Source of the DNA: Pseudoluteimonas sp047602125
GTDB lineage: Bacteria > Pseudomonadota > Gammaproteobacteria > Xanthomonadales > Xanthomonadaceae
Direction of reading: 5' to 3'
Length of the DNA stretch: 64,000 bases
Assembly: GCA_047602125.1 (NCBI GenBank)
Contig: JASGIB010000001.1
Coordinates: forward strand, 1,984,001 to 2,048,000
Shown here in pieces: positions 33,707-42,119 of this stretch (the stretch's first letter is position 1; each line of letters opens with the position of its first letter). The position numbers were made by a program, and so were the translations under genes. Below the pieces are notes generated by a model. The model was given only the letters and a program-made list of their open reading frames with translations. It did no database searches and was not told the DNA's origin.

Positions 33707-33819
33707 CGATTCGCGCGCCAGCCAAAACGCACACCCGGCGCAAGCCGGGGCCGCAAAGCCACGGATCCCGGTCATGCCCGTGTGGCCGGCGATCGCCGGG
33801 TTGCCTGTCGCGCGAATCG
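33707..33819 (+). ncRNA. GEMM-I (c-di-GMP-I)-like riboswitch candidate
   Basis: On the plus strand, an 11-bp closing stem pairs CGATTCGCGCG (33707-33717) with CGCGCGAATCG (33809-33819). Inside, GCACACC leads to a perfect hairpin CCCGGC-GCAA-GCCGGG (33734-33749, GNRA loop), then GCCGCAAAGCCAC, a second arm (CACGG pairs with CCGTG), and CCGGGTTGCC. This matches the class I c-di-GMP riboswitch layout: GCAAACC, a hairpin with a GNAA loop, GNCGCAAAGCC, a second arm and GGGUUACC, with the same spacing between the first blocks. The base at the ligand-contacting G20 position seems to be C, and an extra CGGCGATCGCCG palindrome is inserted, so it may be a variant or decayed copy. The first plus-strand gene downstream is the esterase at 34200. 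Confidence 0.42.
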
Positions 33820-33871
33820 TACCGTGCGTTCCGGGTAGCGCCGCCGCCATCGGCGGCCGCGGAGTCGGCCC

Positions 33872-34072
33872 TCAACCGCCTCCCAGGGCATGCACGATTT
33901 CGACTCGGTCGGCCGCGTGCAGCATGTGCGTGGCATGGCGTCCGCGCGGCACGATTTCACCATTGAGCTCGATCGCGACCCGGCGTCCGGCCAATCCCTG
34001 TTCGCGGAGCAGGTCGTCGAGCGTCGCGCCGTCGCGCACATGGCAGGGTTGGCCATTCAGCTGGATTTCCAT
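33872..34072 (-). CDS. thiS: Sulfur carrier protein ThiS
   Basis: A 66-residue ubiquitin-like sulfur carrier for thiamine thiazole synthesis. It is adenylated and thiocarboxylated at its C-terminal Gly-Gly. The sequence begins MEIQLNGQPCHV, contains LDDLLREQGLAGRRVAIELN, and ends VHALGGG, as expected. ATG 34072 gives the family's usual length; an in-frame ATG at 34090 adds six residues. It precedes thiG on the same strand, but 303 bp separate them, so the two may be transcribed separately. Confidence 0.93.
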   Translation of the reverse strand: MEIQLNGQPCHVRDGATLDDLLREQGLAGRRVAIELNGEIVPRGRHATHMLHAADRVEIVHALGGG

Positions 34073-34199
34073 GCCGACAGTGTGGTTCATCGCGCGCCGG
34101 CGGGACAGCCTTGCGCGACTTGTGGGCGTGGCGGCTTCGTGAAAACATCGCGGCCCATGCGGGGGCGTATCGCCCCCGGAACCATCCCTGGGAGGGGAA

Positions 34200-36029
34200 A
34201 TGAGCAAGCGATTCCGTCCCGTGCGCGGCCTGCTGGCCGCCGCGCTCGCGCTGTCCGCGGCACCGGCCTTCGCCGGCGACAACGTCTTCAGCAACACCTG
34301 GTTCTTCGGCGACAGCCTGACCGATTCGGGCTACTTCCGCCCGTACATCATCAGCCAGGCCGGCCCGAACGGGGCCCTGGTCGGCAAATTCACCACCAAC
34401 CCCGGGCTGGTGTGGTCGGAATACATGGCCAACTATTTCGGCACCAATGCCGATCCCGCGCTCGGTTTCACCGGTGACGCGGTCGTTCCCGAAGGCGGCA
34501 CCAACTACGCCATCGGCGGCGCGCGCGTCGGTACCGATGCGCCGGGCAATCCCTCGCTCTCGCTGAGCACGCAATTGGCGATGTACCTGTCCACCAACAC
34601 CGTCGACCCGAACGCGCTGTACACGGTCTGGGGCGGCGCCAACGACATTTTCGCGGTGACCGATCCGACCACCGCCCCGACCATCATCGGCCAGGCCGTG
34701 GCCTCGGAAGTCGGCATCGTCTCCCAGCTCGAGGCGGCGGGCGCGAAATACGTCATGGTCGCGACGGTGCCGGACATCGGCCTGACGCCGGCGTACGCGG
34801 GTGCGAATTCGGCGCTCGGCACGCAGCTCACCACCTCGTACAACGACGCGCTGTTCTCGTCGCTGGCGGCGGCGAACCTGCGCGTGATCCCGCTGGACAC
34901 CTTCCACCTGCTGCAGGAAATCGTGTCCAACCCGAGCATGTACGGCTTCACCAACGTCACCACGCCGGCCTGCGGCGCGGTGTCTTCGCAACTGTGCAGC
35001 CCGCTGGATTACGTCGCGCCGGACGTGAGCGGCTACGTGTTCGCGGACGGCGTGCACCCGACCACGACCGCGCACGAAGTGCTTGCGAACTACGCGATCT
35101 CGGTGATCGAGGGCCCGCGCCAGATCGCGGCGCTGCCCGTATCGGCCGACGCGGTGGGCCGCGCCCGCGCCGAAAGCGTGTTCGGCCATGCGGCCGGCGT
35201 GCAGGGCGACGGCATGCGCTGGTGGGGCAGCGCGCGCGGCGACTTCCAGCATTCGAGCGGCGACCAGAACGCCTACGGCGGCAGCGGTCCTTCGCTGACC
35301 GGCGGCGTGGACTGGCGCAACGGCGCGCTGGCCTACGGCGTGTTCGGCGGCATCGGCCGGCAGAGCATCGACTGGGGCCACGACAGCGGCGATTTCGACC
35401 AGACCGACGCGACCCTCGGCGGCTTCATCGGCTGGAACGGCGCGCATGGCTGGGTGGCCGGCCAGCTGAGCTATACCAACCTCGACTTCGAGACCCACCG
35501 CGACATCGTCCTCGGCACCGCCACGCGCACCCACGACGGTTCGCCGGGCGGCAGCAACATCAGCGCCGGCGTGCAGGCCGGCTGGATCTTCGGCGATGGT
35601 GCGTTCCACCAGGGGCCGGTGCTCGGCCTGTTGTCGCAGACGATCAAGGTCGACGGTTTCGACGAAAGCGACCCGACGCTCTCCACCTCGCTGTCCTATC
35701 CCGACCAGAAGTTCGATTCGCTGATCGGCAGCGTCGGCTGGCAGGCGAGCTACGCGATCAACGACCGCGTGCAGCCGTATGCGCGCGTGGCCTGGAACCG
35801 CCAGTTCGAGGATGCGCCCGAAGAGGCCTTCGCGACGTCGCAGACGCTGGGCACGGCCGGCGAATACGCAGTGCCGGGGCTGTCGCAGGACAAGAGTTAC
35901 GCGACCGCGCTGTTTGGCATGCGCACGCATGTCGGCGGCTTCGACGCCGATTTCGGCGTGACCGGCACGCTCGGCCAGGACAGCGCCGACGACGCCAGCG
36001 CGTTCGTCACCATCGGCCGCGGTTTCTGA
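34200..36029 (+). CDS. GDSL esterase autotransporter (EstA/EstP-like)
   Basis: A 609-residue surface-anchored lipase/esterase. The signal peptide is residues 1-25. The GDSL passenger (about 30-315) has the catalytic Ser in FFGDSLTDSG, the oxyanion residues in the segment beginning GGTNYAIGGARV and in VWGGANDIF, and the Asp/His pair in FADGVHPTTTAHE. The C-terminal autotransporter barrel (about 340-609) ends TIGRGF with a terminal Phe. Pseudomonas EstA of this design affects rhamnolipid production, motility and biofilm. ATG 34200 has a clear GGGAGGGG ribosome site. A GEMM-like RNA about 380 bp upstream could make its expression depend on c-di-GMP; this is inference. Confidence 0.92.
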   Translation: MSKRFRPVRGLLAAALALSAAPAFAGDNVFSNTWFFGDSLTDSGYFRPYIISQAGPNGALVGKFTTNPGLVWSEYMANYFGTNADPALGFTGDAVVPEGGTNYAIGGARVGTDAPGNPSLSLSTQLAMYLSTNTVDPNALYTVWGGANDIFAVTDPTTAPTIIGQAVASEVGIVSQLEAAGAKYVMVATVPDIGLTPAYAGANSALGTQLTTSYNDALFSSLAAANLRVIPLDTFHLLQEIVSNPSMYGFTNVTTPACGAVSSQLCSPLDYVAPDVSGYVFADGVHPTTTAHEVLANYAISVIEGPRQIAALPVSADAVGRARAESVFGHAAGVQGDGMRWWGSARGDFQHSSGDQNAYGGSGPSLTGGVDWRNGALAYGVFGGIGRQSIDWGHDSGDFDQTDATLGGFIGWNGAHGWVAGQLSYTNLDFETHRDIVLGTATRTHDGSPGGSNISAGVQAGWIFGDGAFHQGPVLGLLSQTIKVDGFDESDPTLSTSLSYPDQKFDSLIGSVGWQASYAINDRVQPYARVAWNRQFEDAPEEAFATSQTLGTAGEYAVPGLSQDKSYATALFGMRTHVGGFDADFGVTGTLGQDSADDASAFVTIGRGF

Positions 36030-36105
36030 GCCGAACGGGCGCGCGGCGCGGGCGATCCGCGCTGCGTTGCCAGCCTCGCGCGGCGGTCCTAGACTGCCGC
36101 CCTGC

Positions 36106-36179
36106 GCGGGTGTAGCTCAATGGCAGAGCTGTAGCTTCCCAAGCTACTGACGAGGGTTCGATTCCCTTCACCCGCTCCA
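36106..36179 (+). tRNA. tRNA-Gly (anticodon CCC)
   Basis: A 74-nt cloverleaf: acceptor GCGGGTG pairs with CACCCGC, D arm GCTCAATGGCAGAGC, anticodon stem GTAGC/GCTAC around the loop TTCCCAA (anticodon CCC, reading GGG), and a T arm with GGGTTCGATTCCC. The 3' CCA is encoded. It is the only tRNA in the window. Confidence 0.97.
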
Positions 36180-36244
36180 AATCGCCGCAGGCGGCGGATC
36201 CCCCGGATCCGCCGTCTTGCGTTCTCCGGGAGCGGAGGCGCCGC

Positions 36245-36673
36245 ATGATCGAACTGGGCTGGCGCGAATGGGCGGTATTGCCGGACCTCGGCCTGCCGCG
36301 GATGCGCGCCAAGATCGATACCGGCGCGCGCACCTCCGCGCTGCATGTCGACGCGCAATGGCGTTTCGTCGAAGCGGGCGCGCCATGGATCGGTTTCCGG
36401 GTGCGTTGCGGCAAGCGCCGGGTGCGCATGGTCGAGGCCACGGCGCCGCTGGCCGATGAGCGCGAAGTGATCGATTCGGGCGGCCACCGCGTCACCCGCC
36501 CGTTCCTGCACACCACGCTCTGGCTGGCGGGGCAGGCGCGGCCGGTTGAAATCAACCTGACCGATCGCGGCGGCATGCTGTTCCCGCTGCTGGTCGGCCG
36601 CACCGCGTTGGGCGGAGCGTTCACGGTCGATCCGGCACGCTCCTTCCTCCACCCGAGGCCCGTCCGCGCATGA
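36245..36673 (+). CDS. rimB: RimB-like retropepsin-type aspartic protease (ATP-dependent Zn protease family)
   Basis: A 142-residue protein of the PF05618 family. The active-site motif AKIDTGARTSALHV is at residues 22-35, equivalent to the D-T-G triad of retroviral-type aspartic proteases. FPLLVGRTALGG near residue 113 is the family's second conserved stretch. In Pseudomonas the RimB protein partners RimK and RimA in c-di-GMP-linked modification of ribosomal protein S6. Here the gene overlaps rimK by four bases (ATGA), strongly supporting a joint role. No RimA (EAL) gene is next to it. Confidence 0.82.
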   Translation: MIELGWREWAVLPDLGLPRMRAKIDTGARTSALHVDAQWRFVEAGAPWIGFRVRCGKRRVRMVEATAPLADEREVIDSGGHRVTRPFLHTTLWLAGQARPVEINLTDRGGMLFPLLVGRTALGGAFTVDPARSFLHPRPVRA

Positions 36674-37581
36674 AACTCGCCATCCTCTCGCGCAACGCCA
36701 AGCTGTATTCGACCCGGCGCCTGGTCGAGGCCGCGCGCGGCCTCGGACACAGCGTGCGCGTGCTCGACCCGCTGCGCTGCTACATGCGCATCAGCAGCGA
36801 AGGCTTCGACATGCATTACAAGGGGCGCGCCATCGACGGCTACGGCGCGGTGATCCCGCGCATCGGCGCGTCGATCACCCGCTACGGTACCGCGGTGCTG
36901 CGCCAGTTCGAGCTGATGGGCAGCTACACCCCGAATCCTTCCGACGCGATCGCGCGCGCGCGCGACAAGTTGCGCTGCCACCAGTTGCTCGCGGCGCAGG
37001 GCATCGGCCTGCCGGTGACGGTGTTCGGCGACAATCCCGACGACACCGACGACCTGCTGTCGATGCTCGGGCCGCCGCCGCACGTGGTGAAGCTCAACGA
37101 AGGCACCCAGGGCGCGGGCGTGATGCTGGCGGAAAAACTGTCGTCGTCGCGCAGCGTGGTCGAAACCCTGCGCGGGCTGTACGCGAATTTCCTCGTGCAG
37201 GAATTCATCGAGGAGGCCAAGGGCGCCGACTTGCGCTGCTTCGTGGTCGGCGGACGCGTGGTCGCGGCGATGCGGCGGCAGGCGCCGAAGGGCGATTTCC
37301 GTTCCAACCTGCATCGCGGCGGCACCGCCAAGGCGGTGGTCGCCTCGCGCATCGAGCAGGAAGTGGCGGTGCGCGCGGCCGGCGTGGTCGGGCTGGGCGT
37401 GGCCGGCGTCGACCTGATCCGCTCGAAGCGAGGCCCGCTGGTGCTCGAGATCAATTCCTCGCCGGGGCTGGAGGGCATCGAGGCCGCGACCGGCGTCGAC
37501 ATCGCGCGCGCGATCATCGAGCACGCGGCCGCGTCGCCGACCCGGCCCGCGGTGCGCCGGCGCAACCGCCGCGCCGCCTGA
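36670..37581 (+). CDS. rimK: RimK-type ATP-grasp glutamate ligase (ribosomal protein S6 modification)
   Basis: A 303-residue ATP-grasp enzyme that adds glutamate residues to the C-terminus of ribosomal protein S6 (and makes poly-glutamate in vitro). The start MKLAILSRNAKLYSTRRLVEA is almost the family consensus. ATP-grasp elements follow: DKLRCHQLLAAQGIGLP (about residues 98-114), VVKLNEGTQGAGVMLAE (about 142-158), FIEEAKGADLRCFVVGGRVVAAM, and the Mg-binding PLVLEINSSPGLEGIE near 260-275. The C-terminus is Arg-rich. It is translationally coupled to the rimB-like protease gene. Confidence 0.93.
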   Translation: MKLAILSRNAKLYSTRRLVEAARGLGHSVRVLDPLRCYMRISSEGFDMHYKGRAIDGYGAVIPRIGASITRYGTAVLRQFELMGSYTPNPSDAIARARDKLRCHQLLAAQGIGLPVTVFGDNPDDTDDLLSMLGPPPHVVKLNEGTQGAGVMLAEKLSSSRSVVETLRGLYANFLVQEFIEEAKGADLRCFVVGGRVVAAMRRQAPKGDFRSNLHRGGTAKAVVASRIEQEVAVRAAGVVGLGVAGVDLIRSKRGPLVLEINSSPGLEGIEAATGVDIARAIIEHAAASPTRPAVRRRNRRAA

Positions 37582-37687
37582 CTCCTTCGCGGCGCCTTGC
37601 ATGGCGCCTGTGCCAGAATCGAGCGCCTGCAGCGCGGAACCGTGGCCATCGGCCGCGGTCGAACCTGCAAACCAACGGAGCCAGCGA

Positions 37688-38371
37688 ATGCGCATCCTCG
37701 TCATCGAAGACAACCAGGACATCGCCGCCAACCTCGGCGATTATCTCGAGGAACGCGGCCACACCGTGGACTTCGCCGCGGACGGCGTGACCGGCCTGCA
37801 CCTGGCGGTGGTGAACGACTTCGACACGATCGTGCTCGACCTCAACCTGCCCGGCATGGACGGGCTCGAGGTCTGCCGCAAGCTGCGCAACGACGCGCGC
37901 AAGCAGACGCCGGTGCTGATGCTGACCGCGCGCGACACGCTGGAGAACAAGCTCGCCGGTTTCGATTCCGGCGCCGACGACTACCTGATCAAGCCGTTCG
38001 CGCTGCAGGAGGTCGAAGTACGGCTCAACGCGCTGTCGCGCCGCGGCAAGGGCCCGCTGACGCGCGTGCTGGATGTCGCCGACCTCGAATACAACCTCGA
38101 CACGCTGGAAGTGCGGCGGCAGGGCAAGCTGCTGCAGCTCAACCCGACCGCGCTGAAGATCCTGCAGGCGCTGATGGAAGCCTCGCCCGCGGTGGTGACG
38201 CGGCAGGATCTGGAAACCCGCGTCTGGGGCGAGGAGCTGCCGGATTCCGATTCGCTGCGCGTGCACATCCACGGCCTGCGCGCGGTGGTCGACAAGCCGT
38301 TCGAGGTGCCGCTGATCCAGACCCGGCACGGCATCGGCTACCGCATCGCCGCGCCCGATGCGAACGCCTGA
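37688..38371 (+). CDS. OmpR/PhoB-family response regulator
   Basis: A 227-residue response regulator. The receiver domain (residues 1-115) has the acidic pair in LVIEDNQD, the phosphoacceptor Asp in TIVLDLNLPGMDG (Asp51), the Thr in LMLTARD and the Lys in LIKPFAL. A winged-helix OmpR-type output domain (about 130-225) includes LNPTALKILQALMEASPAVVTR and LRVHIHGLRAVVDKPF with the final GIGYRI. ATG 37688 has GGAG upstream. The cognate kinase gene overlaps its 3' end by 14 bases. Target genes are unknown; a TonB receptor follows the pair. Confidence 0.93.
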   Translation: MRILVIEDNQDIAANLGDYLEERGHTVDFAADGVTGLHLAVVNDFDTIVLDLNLPGMDGLEVCRKLRNDARKQTPVLMLTARDTLENKLAGFDSGADDYLIKPFALQEVEVRLNALSRRGKGPLTRVLDVADLEYNLDTLEVRRQGKLLQLNPTALKILQALMEASPAVVTRQDLETRVWGEELPDSDSLRVHIHGLRAVVDKPFEVPLIQTRHGIGYRIAAPDANA

Positions 38372-39680
38372 CAGCGCCGCGCCGCGCCGCAAGCCGCGTT
38401 ACCGCCGGCGGCTTCGTACCCGCATCATCCTTTCGTTCCTGCTGCTCGGCTTCGGCCTGACCCTGCTGCTCGCGTTCGCGACCAACCTGGCGCGCGCGCG
38501 CGTCGAGGACCAGCTTGTCGAAGACTTGATGAACCGCAACATCGACGAATACGCGCGCCGTTACTACGCCAACCCTTCGCGCAACCCGGCGGTCCCGGTC
38601 GAACAGATCCGCGCGTACGCGTTCTCCTCGGACAAGTTCGCCCGCGTGCGCGGCGAGCGTCCGGAATGGGCGGCATTGCCGGACGGCATCTACGGCATGA
38701 ATGGCGTCGACGAGTCCGGCTCGCCGTTCTCGTACAAGCTCGCGGTGCGCAAGACTGCGGATGCATGGTTCTTCCTTGCTTACGACATGAGCCAATCGCT
38801 GCTCGGGAAACGGCAGTTCAACAACGCGCTGATCGGCGTCGTGATCGTGTTCACTGGCCTGTCGCTGCTGATTGGCTGGTGGGCCGCCTCCCGCGTGATG
38901 AGCCCGGTGTCGGAACTGGCGCAGCGCCTGCGCGATTCCGGCCGCAGTTCGCAACCGGAAGCGCTGGCGACGCATTTCCCCGACGACGAGGTCGGCGAGC
39001 TGGCGAAGGCGCTGGACGACTATTCCTCGCGCCTGACCGAAGTCGTGCAGCGCGACCGCGAGTTCAACGCGGACGTGAGCCACGAACTGCGCACGCCGCT
39101 GGCGGTGATCAAGGGCGCGGTGGAACTGTCGCTGTCGCGTCCCGACCTCGACGACAAGACCCGCAGCCGCCTGCAACGCATCCAGCGCGCTGAGGCGCAG
39201 TGCACGGACCTGATCAGCGCGTTGCTGCTGCTCTCGCGCAACGAGCGCGGCGCGGGCAGCACCGATGTCGGCAAGGTCGCGGAACAGTTGCTCGACGCGC
39301 ACCGCGCCCAGCTCGGCGGCAAGCCGCTGGAACTGCGCCTGGAAGGCGGCATCGAACAGCGCGTGGACGCGCCCGAGGCCGCGATCAACGTGGCGCTCGG
39401 CAACCTGATCGGCAACGCGGTCAAGTACACGCCTTCGGGAGAAGTCGTGGTGCGGATGCTGCCGGGCGCGGTCGAAGTCGTCGATACCGGTCCCGGGCTC
39501 AGCGCCGAGGATGCGGCGCGGTTGTTCGAACGCGGCTATCGCGGCACCCATGCCGAGCATTCGCAGGGCGGCGGCATCGGCCTGTCGATCGTGCGCCGCT
39601 TGTGCGAACTGTACGGCTGGCACGTCCAGGTACGGCCCGGCGACACGCGCGGCGTGGTCGCGACGCTGCGCTTTTCCTGA
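38358..39680 (+). CDS. Membrane sensor histidine kinase
   Basis: A 440-residue kinase. Helix 1 is at about residues 22-42, a periplasmic sensor of about 110 residues follows, and helix 2 is at about 157-178. Then a HAMP-like linker, the dimerisation domain with the H-box FNADVSHELRTPLAVI (His at about residue 241) and the ATPase domain (N-box NLIGNAVKYT, G1 VVDTGPGLS, G2 QGGGIGLSIV). All catalytic boxes are intact. It overlaps the response regulator gene, so the two form a two-component pair. The stimulus cannot be told from the sensor sequence. Confidence 0.92.
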   Translation: MRTPDSAAPRRKPRYRRRLRTRIILSFLLLGFGLTLLLAFATNLARARVEDQLVEDLMNRNIDEYARRYYANPSRNPAVPVEQIRAYAFSSDKFARVRGERPEWAALPDGIYGMNGVDESGSPFSYKLAVRKTADAWFFLAYDMSQSLLGKRQFNNALIGVVIVFTGLSLLIGWWAASRVMSPVSELAQRLRDSGRSSQPEALATHFPDDEVGELAKALDDYSSRLTEVVQRDREFNADVSHELRTPLAVIKGAVELSLSRPDLDDKTRSRLQRIQRAEAQCTDLISALLLLSRNERGAGSTDVGKVAEQLLDAHRAQLGGKPLELRLEGGIEQRVDAPEAAINVALGNLIGNAVKYTPSGEVVVRMLPGAVEVVDTGPGLSAEDAARLFERGYRGTHAEHSQGGGIGLSIVRRLCELYGWHVQVRPGDTRGVVATLRFS

Positions 39681-39730
39681 ATCCGCGGGTTCGCGGCCGG
39701 GGTTCGGTTGCGACGCGGCCAGCAGGCCTC

Positions 39731-39749
39731 TAAAATGATAATTATTCTC
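39731..39749. promoter_or_regulatory. Fur box upstream of the TonB-dependent receptor
   Basis: TAAAATGATAATTATTCTC matches the 19-bp Fur consensus GATAATGATAATCATTATC at about 15 positions and stands out as AT-rich in this genome. It lies 65-83 bp upstream of the receptor start, so iron repression is expected. Confidence 0.75.
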
Positions 39750-39813
39750 ATTTGAGGCCATCGATCGGAGCCAGTCTCCGCGTGGCCGCTCCATGCCACG
39801 GGGAAAGTCGCGC

Positions 39814-42036
39814 ATGTCGCAGTCGTTCGCATCGAAGTCCGGTTCCTCCCACACCATGCGCATCCAATCTGGGCAGGAAACGGGACGCCTGGCGTTCGCG
39901 CTTGCGCTTGCACTGGCCGGCACCGCGTTCGCGACGCGCACACAGGCGCAGGAAGCCCCGGCGCGGGAACAACCGGCGCAAGGCAAGGCCGCGAAGGACG
40001 ACAAGGCCAGCACGCTCGACACGGTGGTGGTGACCGGCAAGCGCGACGCAGCGCTGGGGCTGGACGATGCGGCCAGCAACGGCGCGCTCGGTACGAAGCG
40101 CCTGCTGGACACGCCGTTCTCGGTCACGGTGGTCGGCGCGGACGACATCGCCAAGCGCAAGGCGACCACGCTCGGGCAGGTCTTCATCAACGACCCGTCG
40201 GTATCCGCCGCCGAACCGCCCGCGTCCACGAGTTGGTGGGGCACGCAGATCCGCGGGCTCGGCGTGTACAACCACTACGTCGACGGCATTCCGGTGCTGA
40301 TGCAGTGGGGCGGCGAATTCCCGCTGGAGCCGGTGGAATCGGTGCAGGCGCTGAAAGGCCTCGGCGGTTTCATGTACGGCTTCGGTTCGCCGGGCGGCAT
40401 CATCAGCTACACCACCAAGAAGCCCACCGACGAGCGGTTGCTGGCCGCGACCATCGGCTATCGCAACGACAGCGCGTTTTCCGCGCATGTCGACGCGGGC
40501 GGGCGCCTGGGCGGCCCGGATTCGCTGGGGTACCGCGCCAACGTCGCAGGCGAACACGGCGATGCCTACAACGGCGCCGGCATCGACCGCACCCTGCTGT
40601 CGCTGGCGGTGGACCATGCCATCGGCTCGAACCTCACCTGGTTCGCCGAGGCGTTCCACGAGGACAGCCGGCTCGAGCACGAGCCCATGTATTTCTACTG
40701 GGATATCTACGAAGGCGACCGCCTGCCCGAGCCGACCTACGATTACAGGGACGTCGAGGTCCGCAACTCGTACTACCGTTCGCAGACGGAGTTCGGCACG
40801 ACCGGCCTGAAGTGGCGCATCAACGACGACTGGCGCGCGGAACTGACCCTCGGCCACAGCCGGAAGCGGCATTACTCGAACAAGATGTTCGGCGACCTGC
40901 TCAACGAGGCGGGCGACTACGACGGCTACGTCTACAACTTCGCCGGCGACCTGCGCAACACGGTGGTCCAGGCCCTCGCGCAGGGGCAGTGGCGGACCGG
41001 CGCGATCCGGCACGAGCTCGTGCTCGGCGCTTCGCAACAGCGCGAATACGAACGCTGGAGCAACGACTGGTACTGGAGCAACGACTTCAGCGGCAACCTG
41101 TACCAGCGCCAGGATTACCTCGCCACGCACGTCCCCGACTTCAGCCTCGGCCCGATCAGCTGGGACGAGCGCCAACGCGCGTTCTTCGCCAGCGACACCC
41201 TGCATTTCGGCGAGCGCTGGCAGGCGATCCTCGGCCTGCGCCGCACCGATTACGAGCAGAAGGACGTGGACGGCGACCCGACCTTCGATTCCGCGTACAG
41301 GACCCGCGCGACGACGCCGACGCTGGCGCTGGTGTACAAGCCGGTCGATGCGGTTTCGATCTACGGCAGTTATGTCGAATCGCTCGAGGCCGCGGGGCGC
41401 GTGCCGGAGGACGCGGTGCCGCCTTACGCCAACGCCGGCGAGAAGCTGGATGCGACCATCAGCAAGCAGTACGAGGTCGGCGCGAAATTCGAGGGCGGCA
41501 CCTTCGGCTTCACCGCGGCCGCGTTCCGGGTCGAGCGCGCGGCGCAGATCGACCAGTTGCGCGACGATGGCCTGCGCTACCTCACCCAGGACGGGCTCAC
41601 GCTGTACCGCGGCATCGAGGCGATCGGCAGCGTCGGCGTGACCGACGACCTGCGGCTGGGCCTGGGCGCGGTGTGGCTGGATGCCGGTCTCGAGGACCTG
41701 TCGCCGGAAAACGAAGCGCTGCGCGGCAACCGCCCGGCCGGATCCTCGCGCTGGCAGGCCGTCGCCAATGTCGATTACCAGTTGCGCGCCATCGCCGGCC
41801 TGAGCCTGCACGGCAACGTCCGCTATTCGGGCGATGCGTACTACAACGACATCAACACCGTGCTGATCCCGGGACACACCATCGCCAGCGCGGGCTTCCA
41901 GTACCGCACCATGCTGGGCAGGCATCCGGCCACGCTCACCGGCAACGTCAACAACCTGTTCAACCGCAAATACTGGAACCTCGACACGCTGGGCGAGGGC
42001 ATCAACGGTTCGCTCGACCTGCGCGTCGATTTCTGA
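39814..42036 (+). CDS. TonB-dependent siderophore receptor
   Basis: A 740-residue outer membrane receptor for ferric siderophores. An export signal lies at about residues 15-47 (hydrophobic LAFALALALAGTAFA). The plug domain (about 60-200) contains DTVVVTGKRD, a TonB-box-like start, and GFMYGFGSPGGIISYTTKKPTDERLL. The 22-strand barrel follows and ends in LDLRVDF with terminal Phe. The start is uncertain: ATG 39814 has GGGGAAAG upstream, ATG 39793 is in frame, and ATG 39856 would leave a shorter signal peptide. A Fur box precedes it. The siderophore is unknown. Confidence 0.9.
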   Translation: MSQSFASKSGSSHTMRIQSGQETGRLAFALALALAGTAFATRTQAQEAPAREQPAQGKAAKDDKASTLDTVVVTGKRDAALGLDDAASNGALGTKRLLDTPFSVTVVGADDIAKRKATTLGQVFINDPSVSAAEPPASTSWWGTQIRGLGVYNHYVDGIPVLMQWGGEFPLEPVESVQALKGLGGFMYGFGSPGGIISYTTKKPTDERLLAATIGYRNDSAFSAHVDAGGRLGGPDSLGYRANVAGEHGDAYNGAGIDRTLLSLAVDHAIGSNLTWFAEAFHEDSRLEHEPMYFYWDIYEGDRLPEPTYDYRDVEVRNSYYRSQTEFGTTGLKWRINDDWRAELTLGHSRKRHYSNKMFGDLLNEAGDYDGYVYNFAGDLRNTVVQALAQGQWRTGAIRHELVLGASQQREYERWSNDWYWSNDFSGNLYQRQDYLATHVPDFSLGPISWDERQRAFFASDTLHFGERWQAILGLRRTDYEQKDVDGDPTFDSAYRTRATTPTLALVYKPVDAVSIYGSYVESLEAAGRVPEDAVPPYANAGEKLDATISKQYEVGAKFEGGTFGFTAAAFRVERAAQIDQLRDDGLRYLTQDGLTLYRGIEAIGSVGVTDDLRLGLGAVWLDAGLEDLSPENEALRGNRPAGSSRWQAVANVDYQLRAIAGLSLHGNVRYSGDAYYNDINTVLIPGHTIASAGFQYRTMLGRHPATLTGNVNNLFNRKYWNLDTLGEGINGSLDLRVDF

Positions 42037-42119
42037 TCGCCGCCGCGGCGGGCCGGCGTGAACACAGCGTCCGGCGCTTCGGCGGCATAATGCGCGGGCA
42101 GCATTCCACGGACCACCGC

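Noticed and set aside
33569..33871. TPP riboswitch upstream of thiG
   Set aside because: The CUGAGA and GAACCUG-type TPP core is absent on the thi strand; the structured RNA here is on the opposite strand and resembles GEMM-I.
36106..36179. tRNA-Gly as an integration site
   Set aside because: No integrase gene or repeated tRNA 3' end is seen on either side; the flanking genes are ordinary chromosomal genes.
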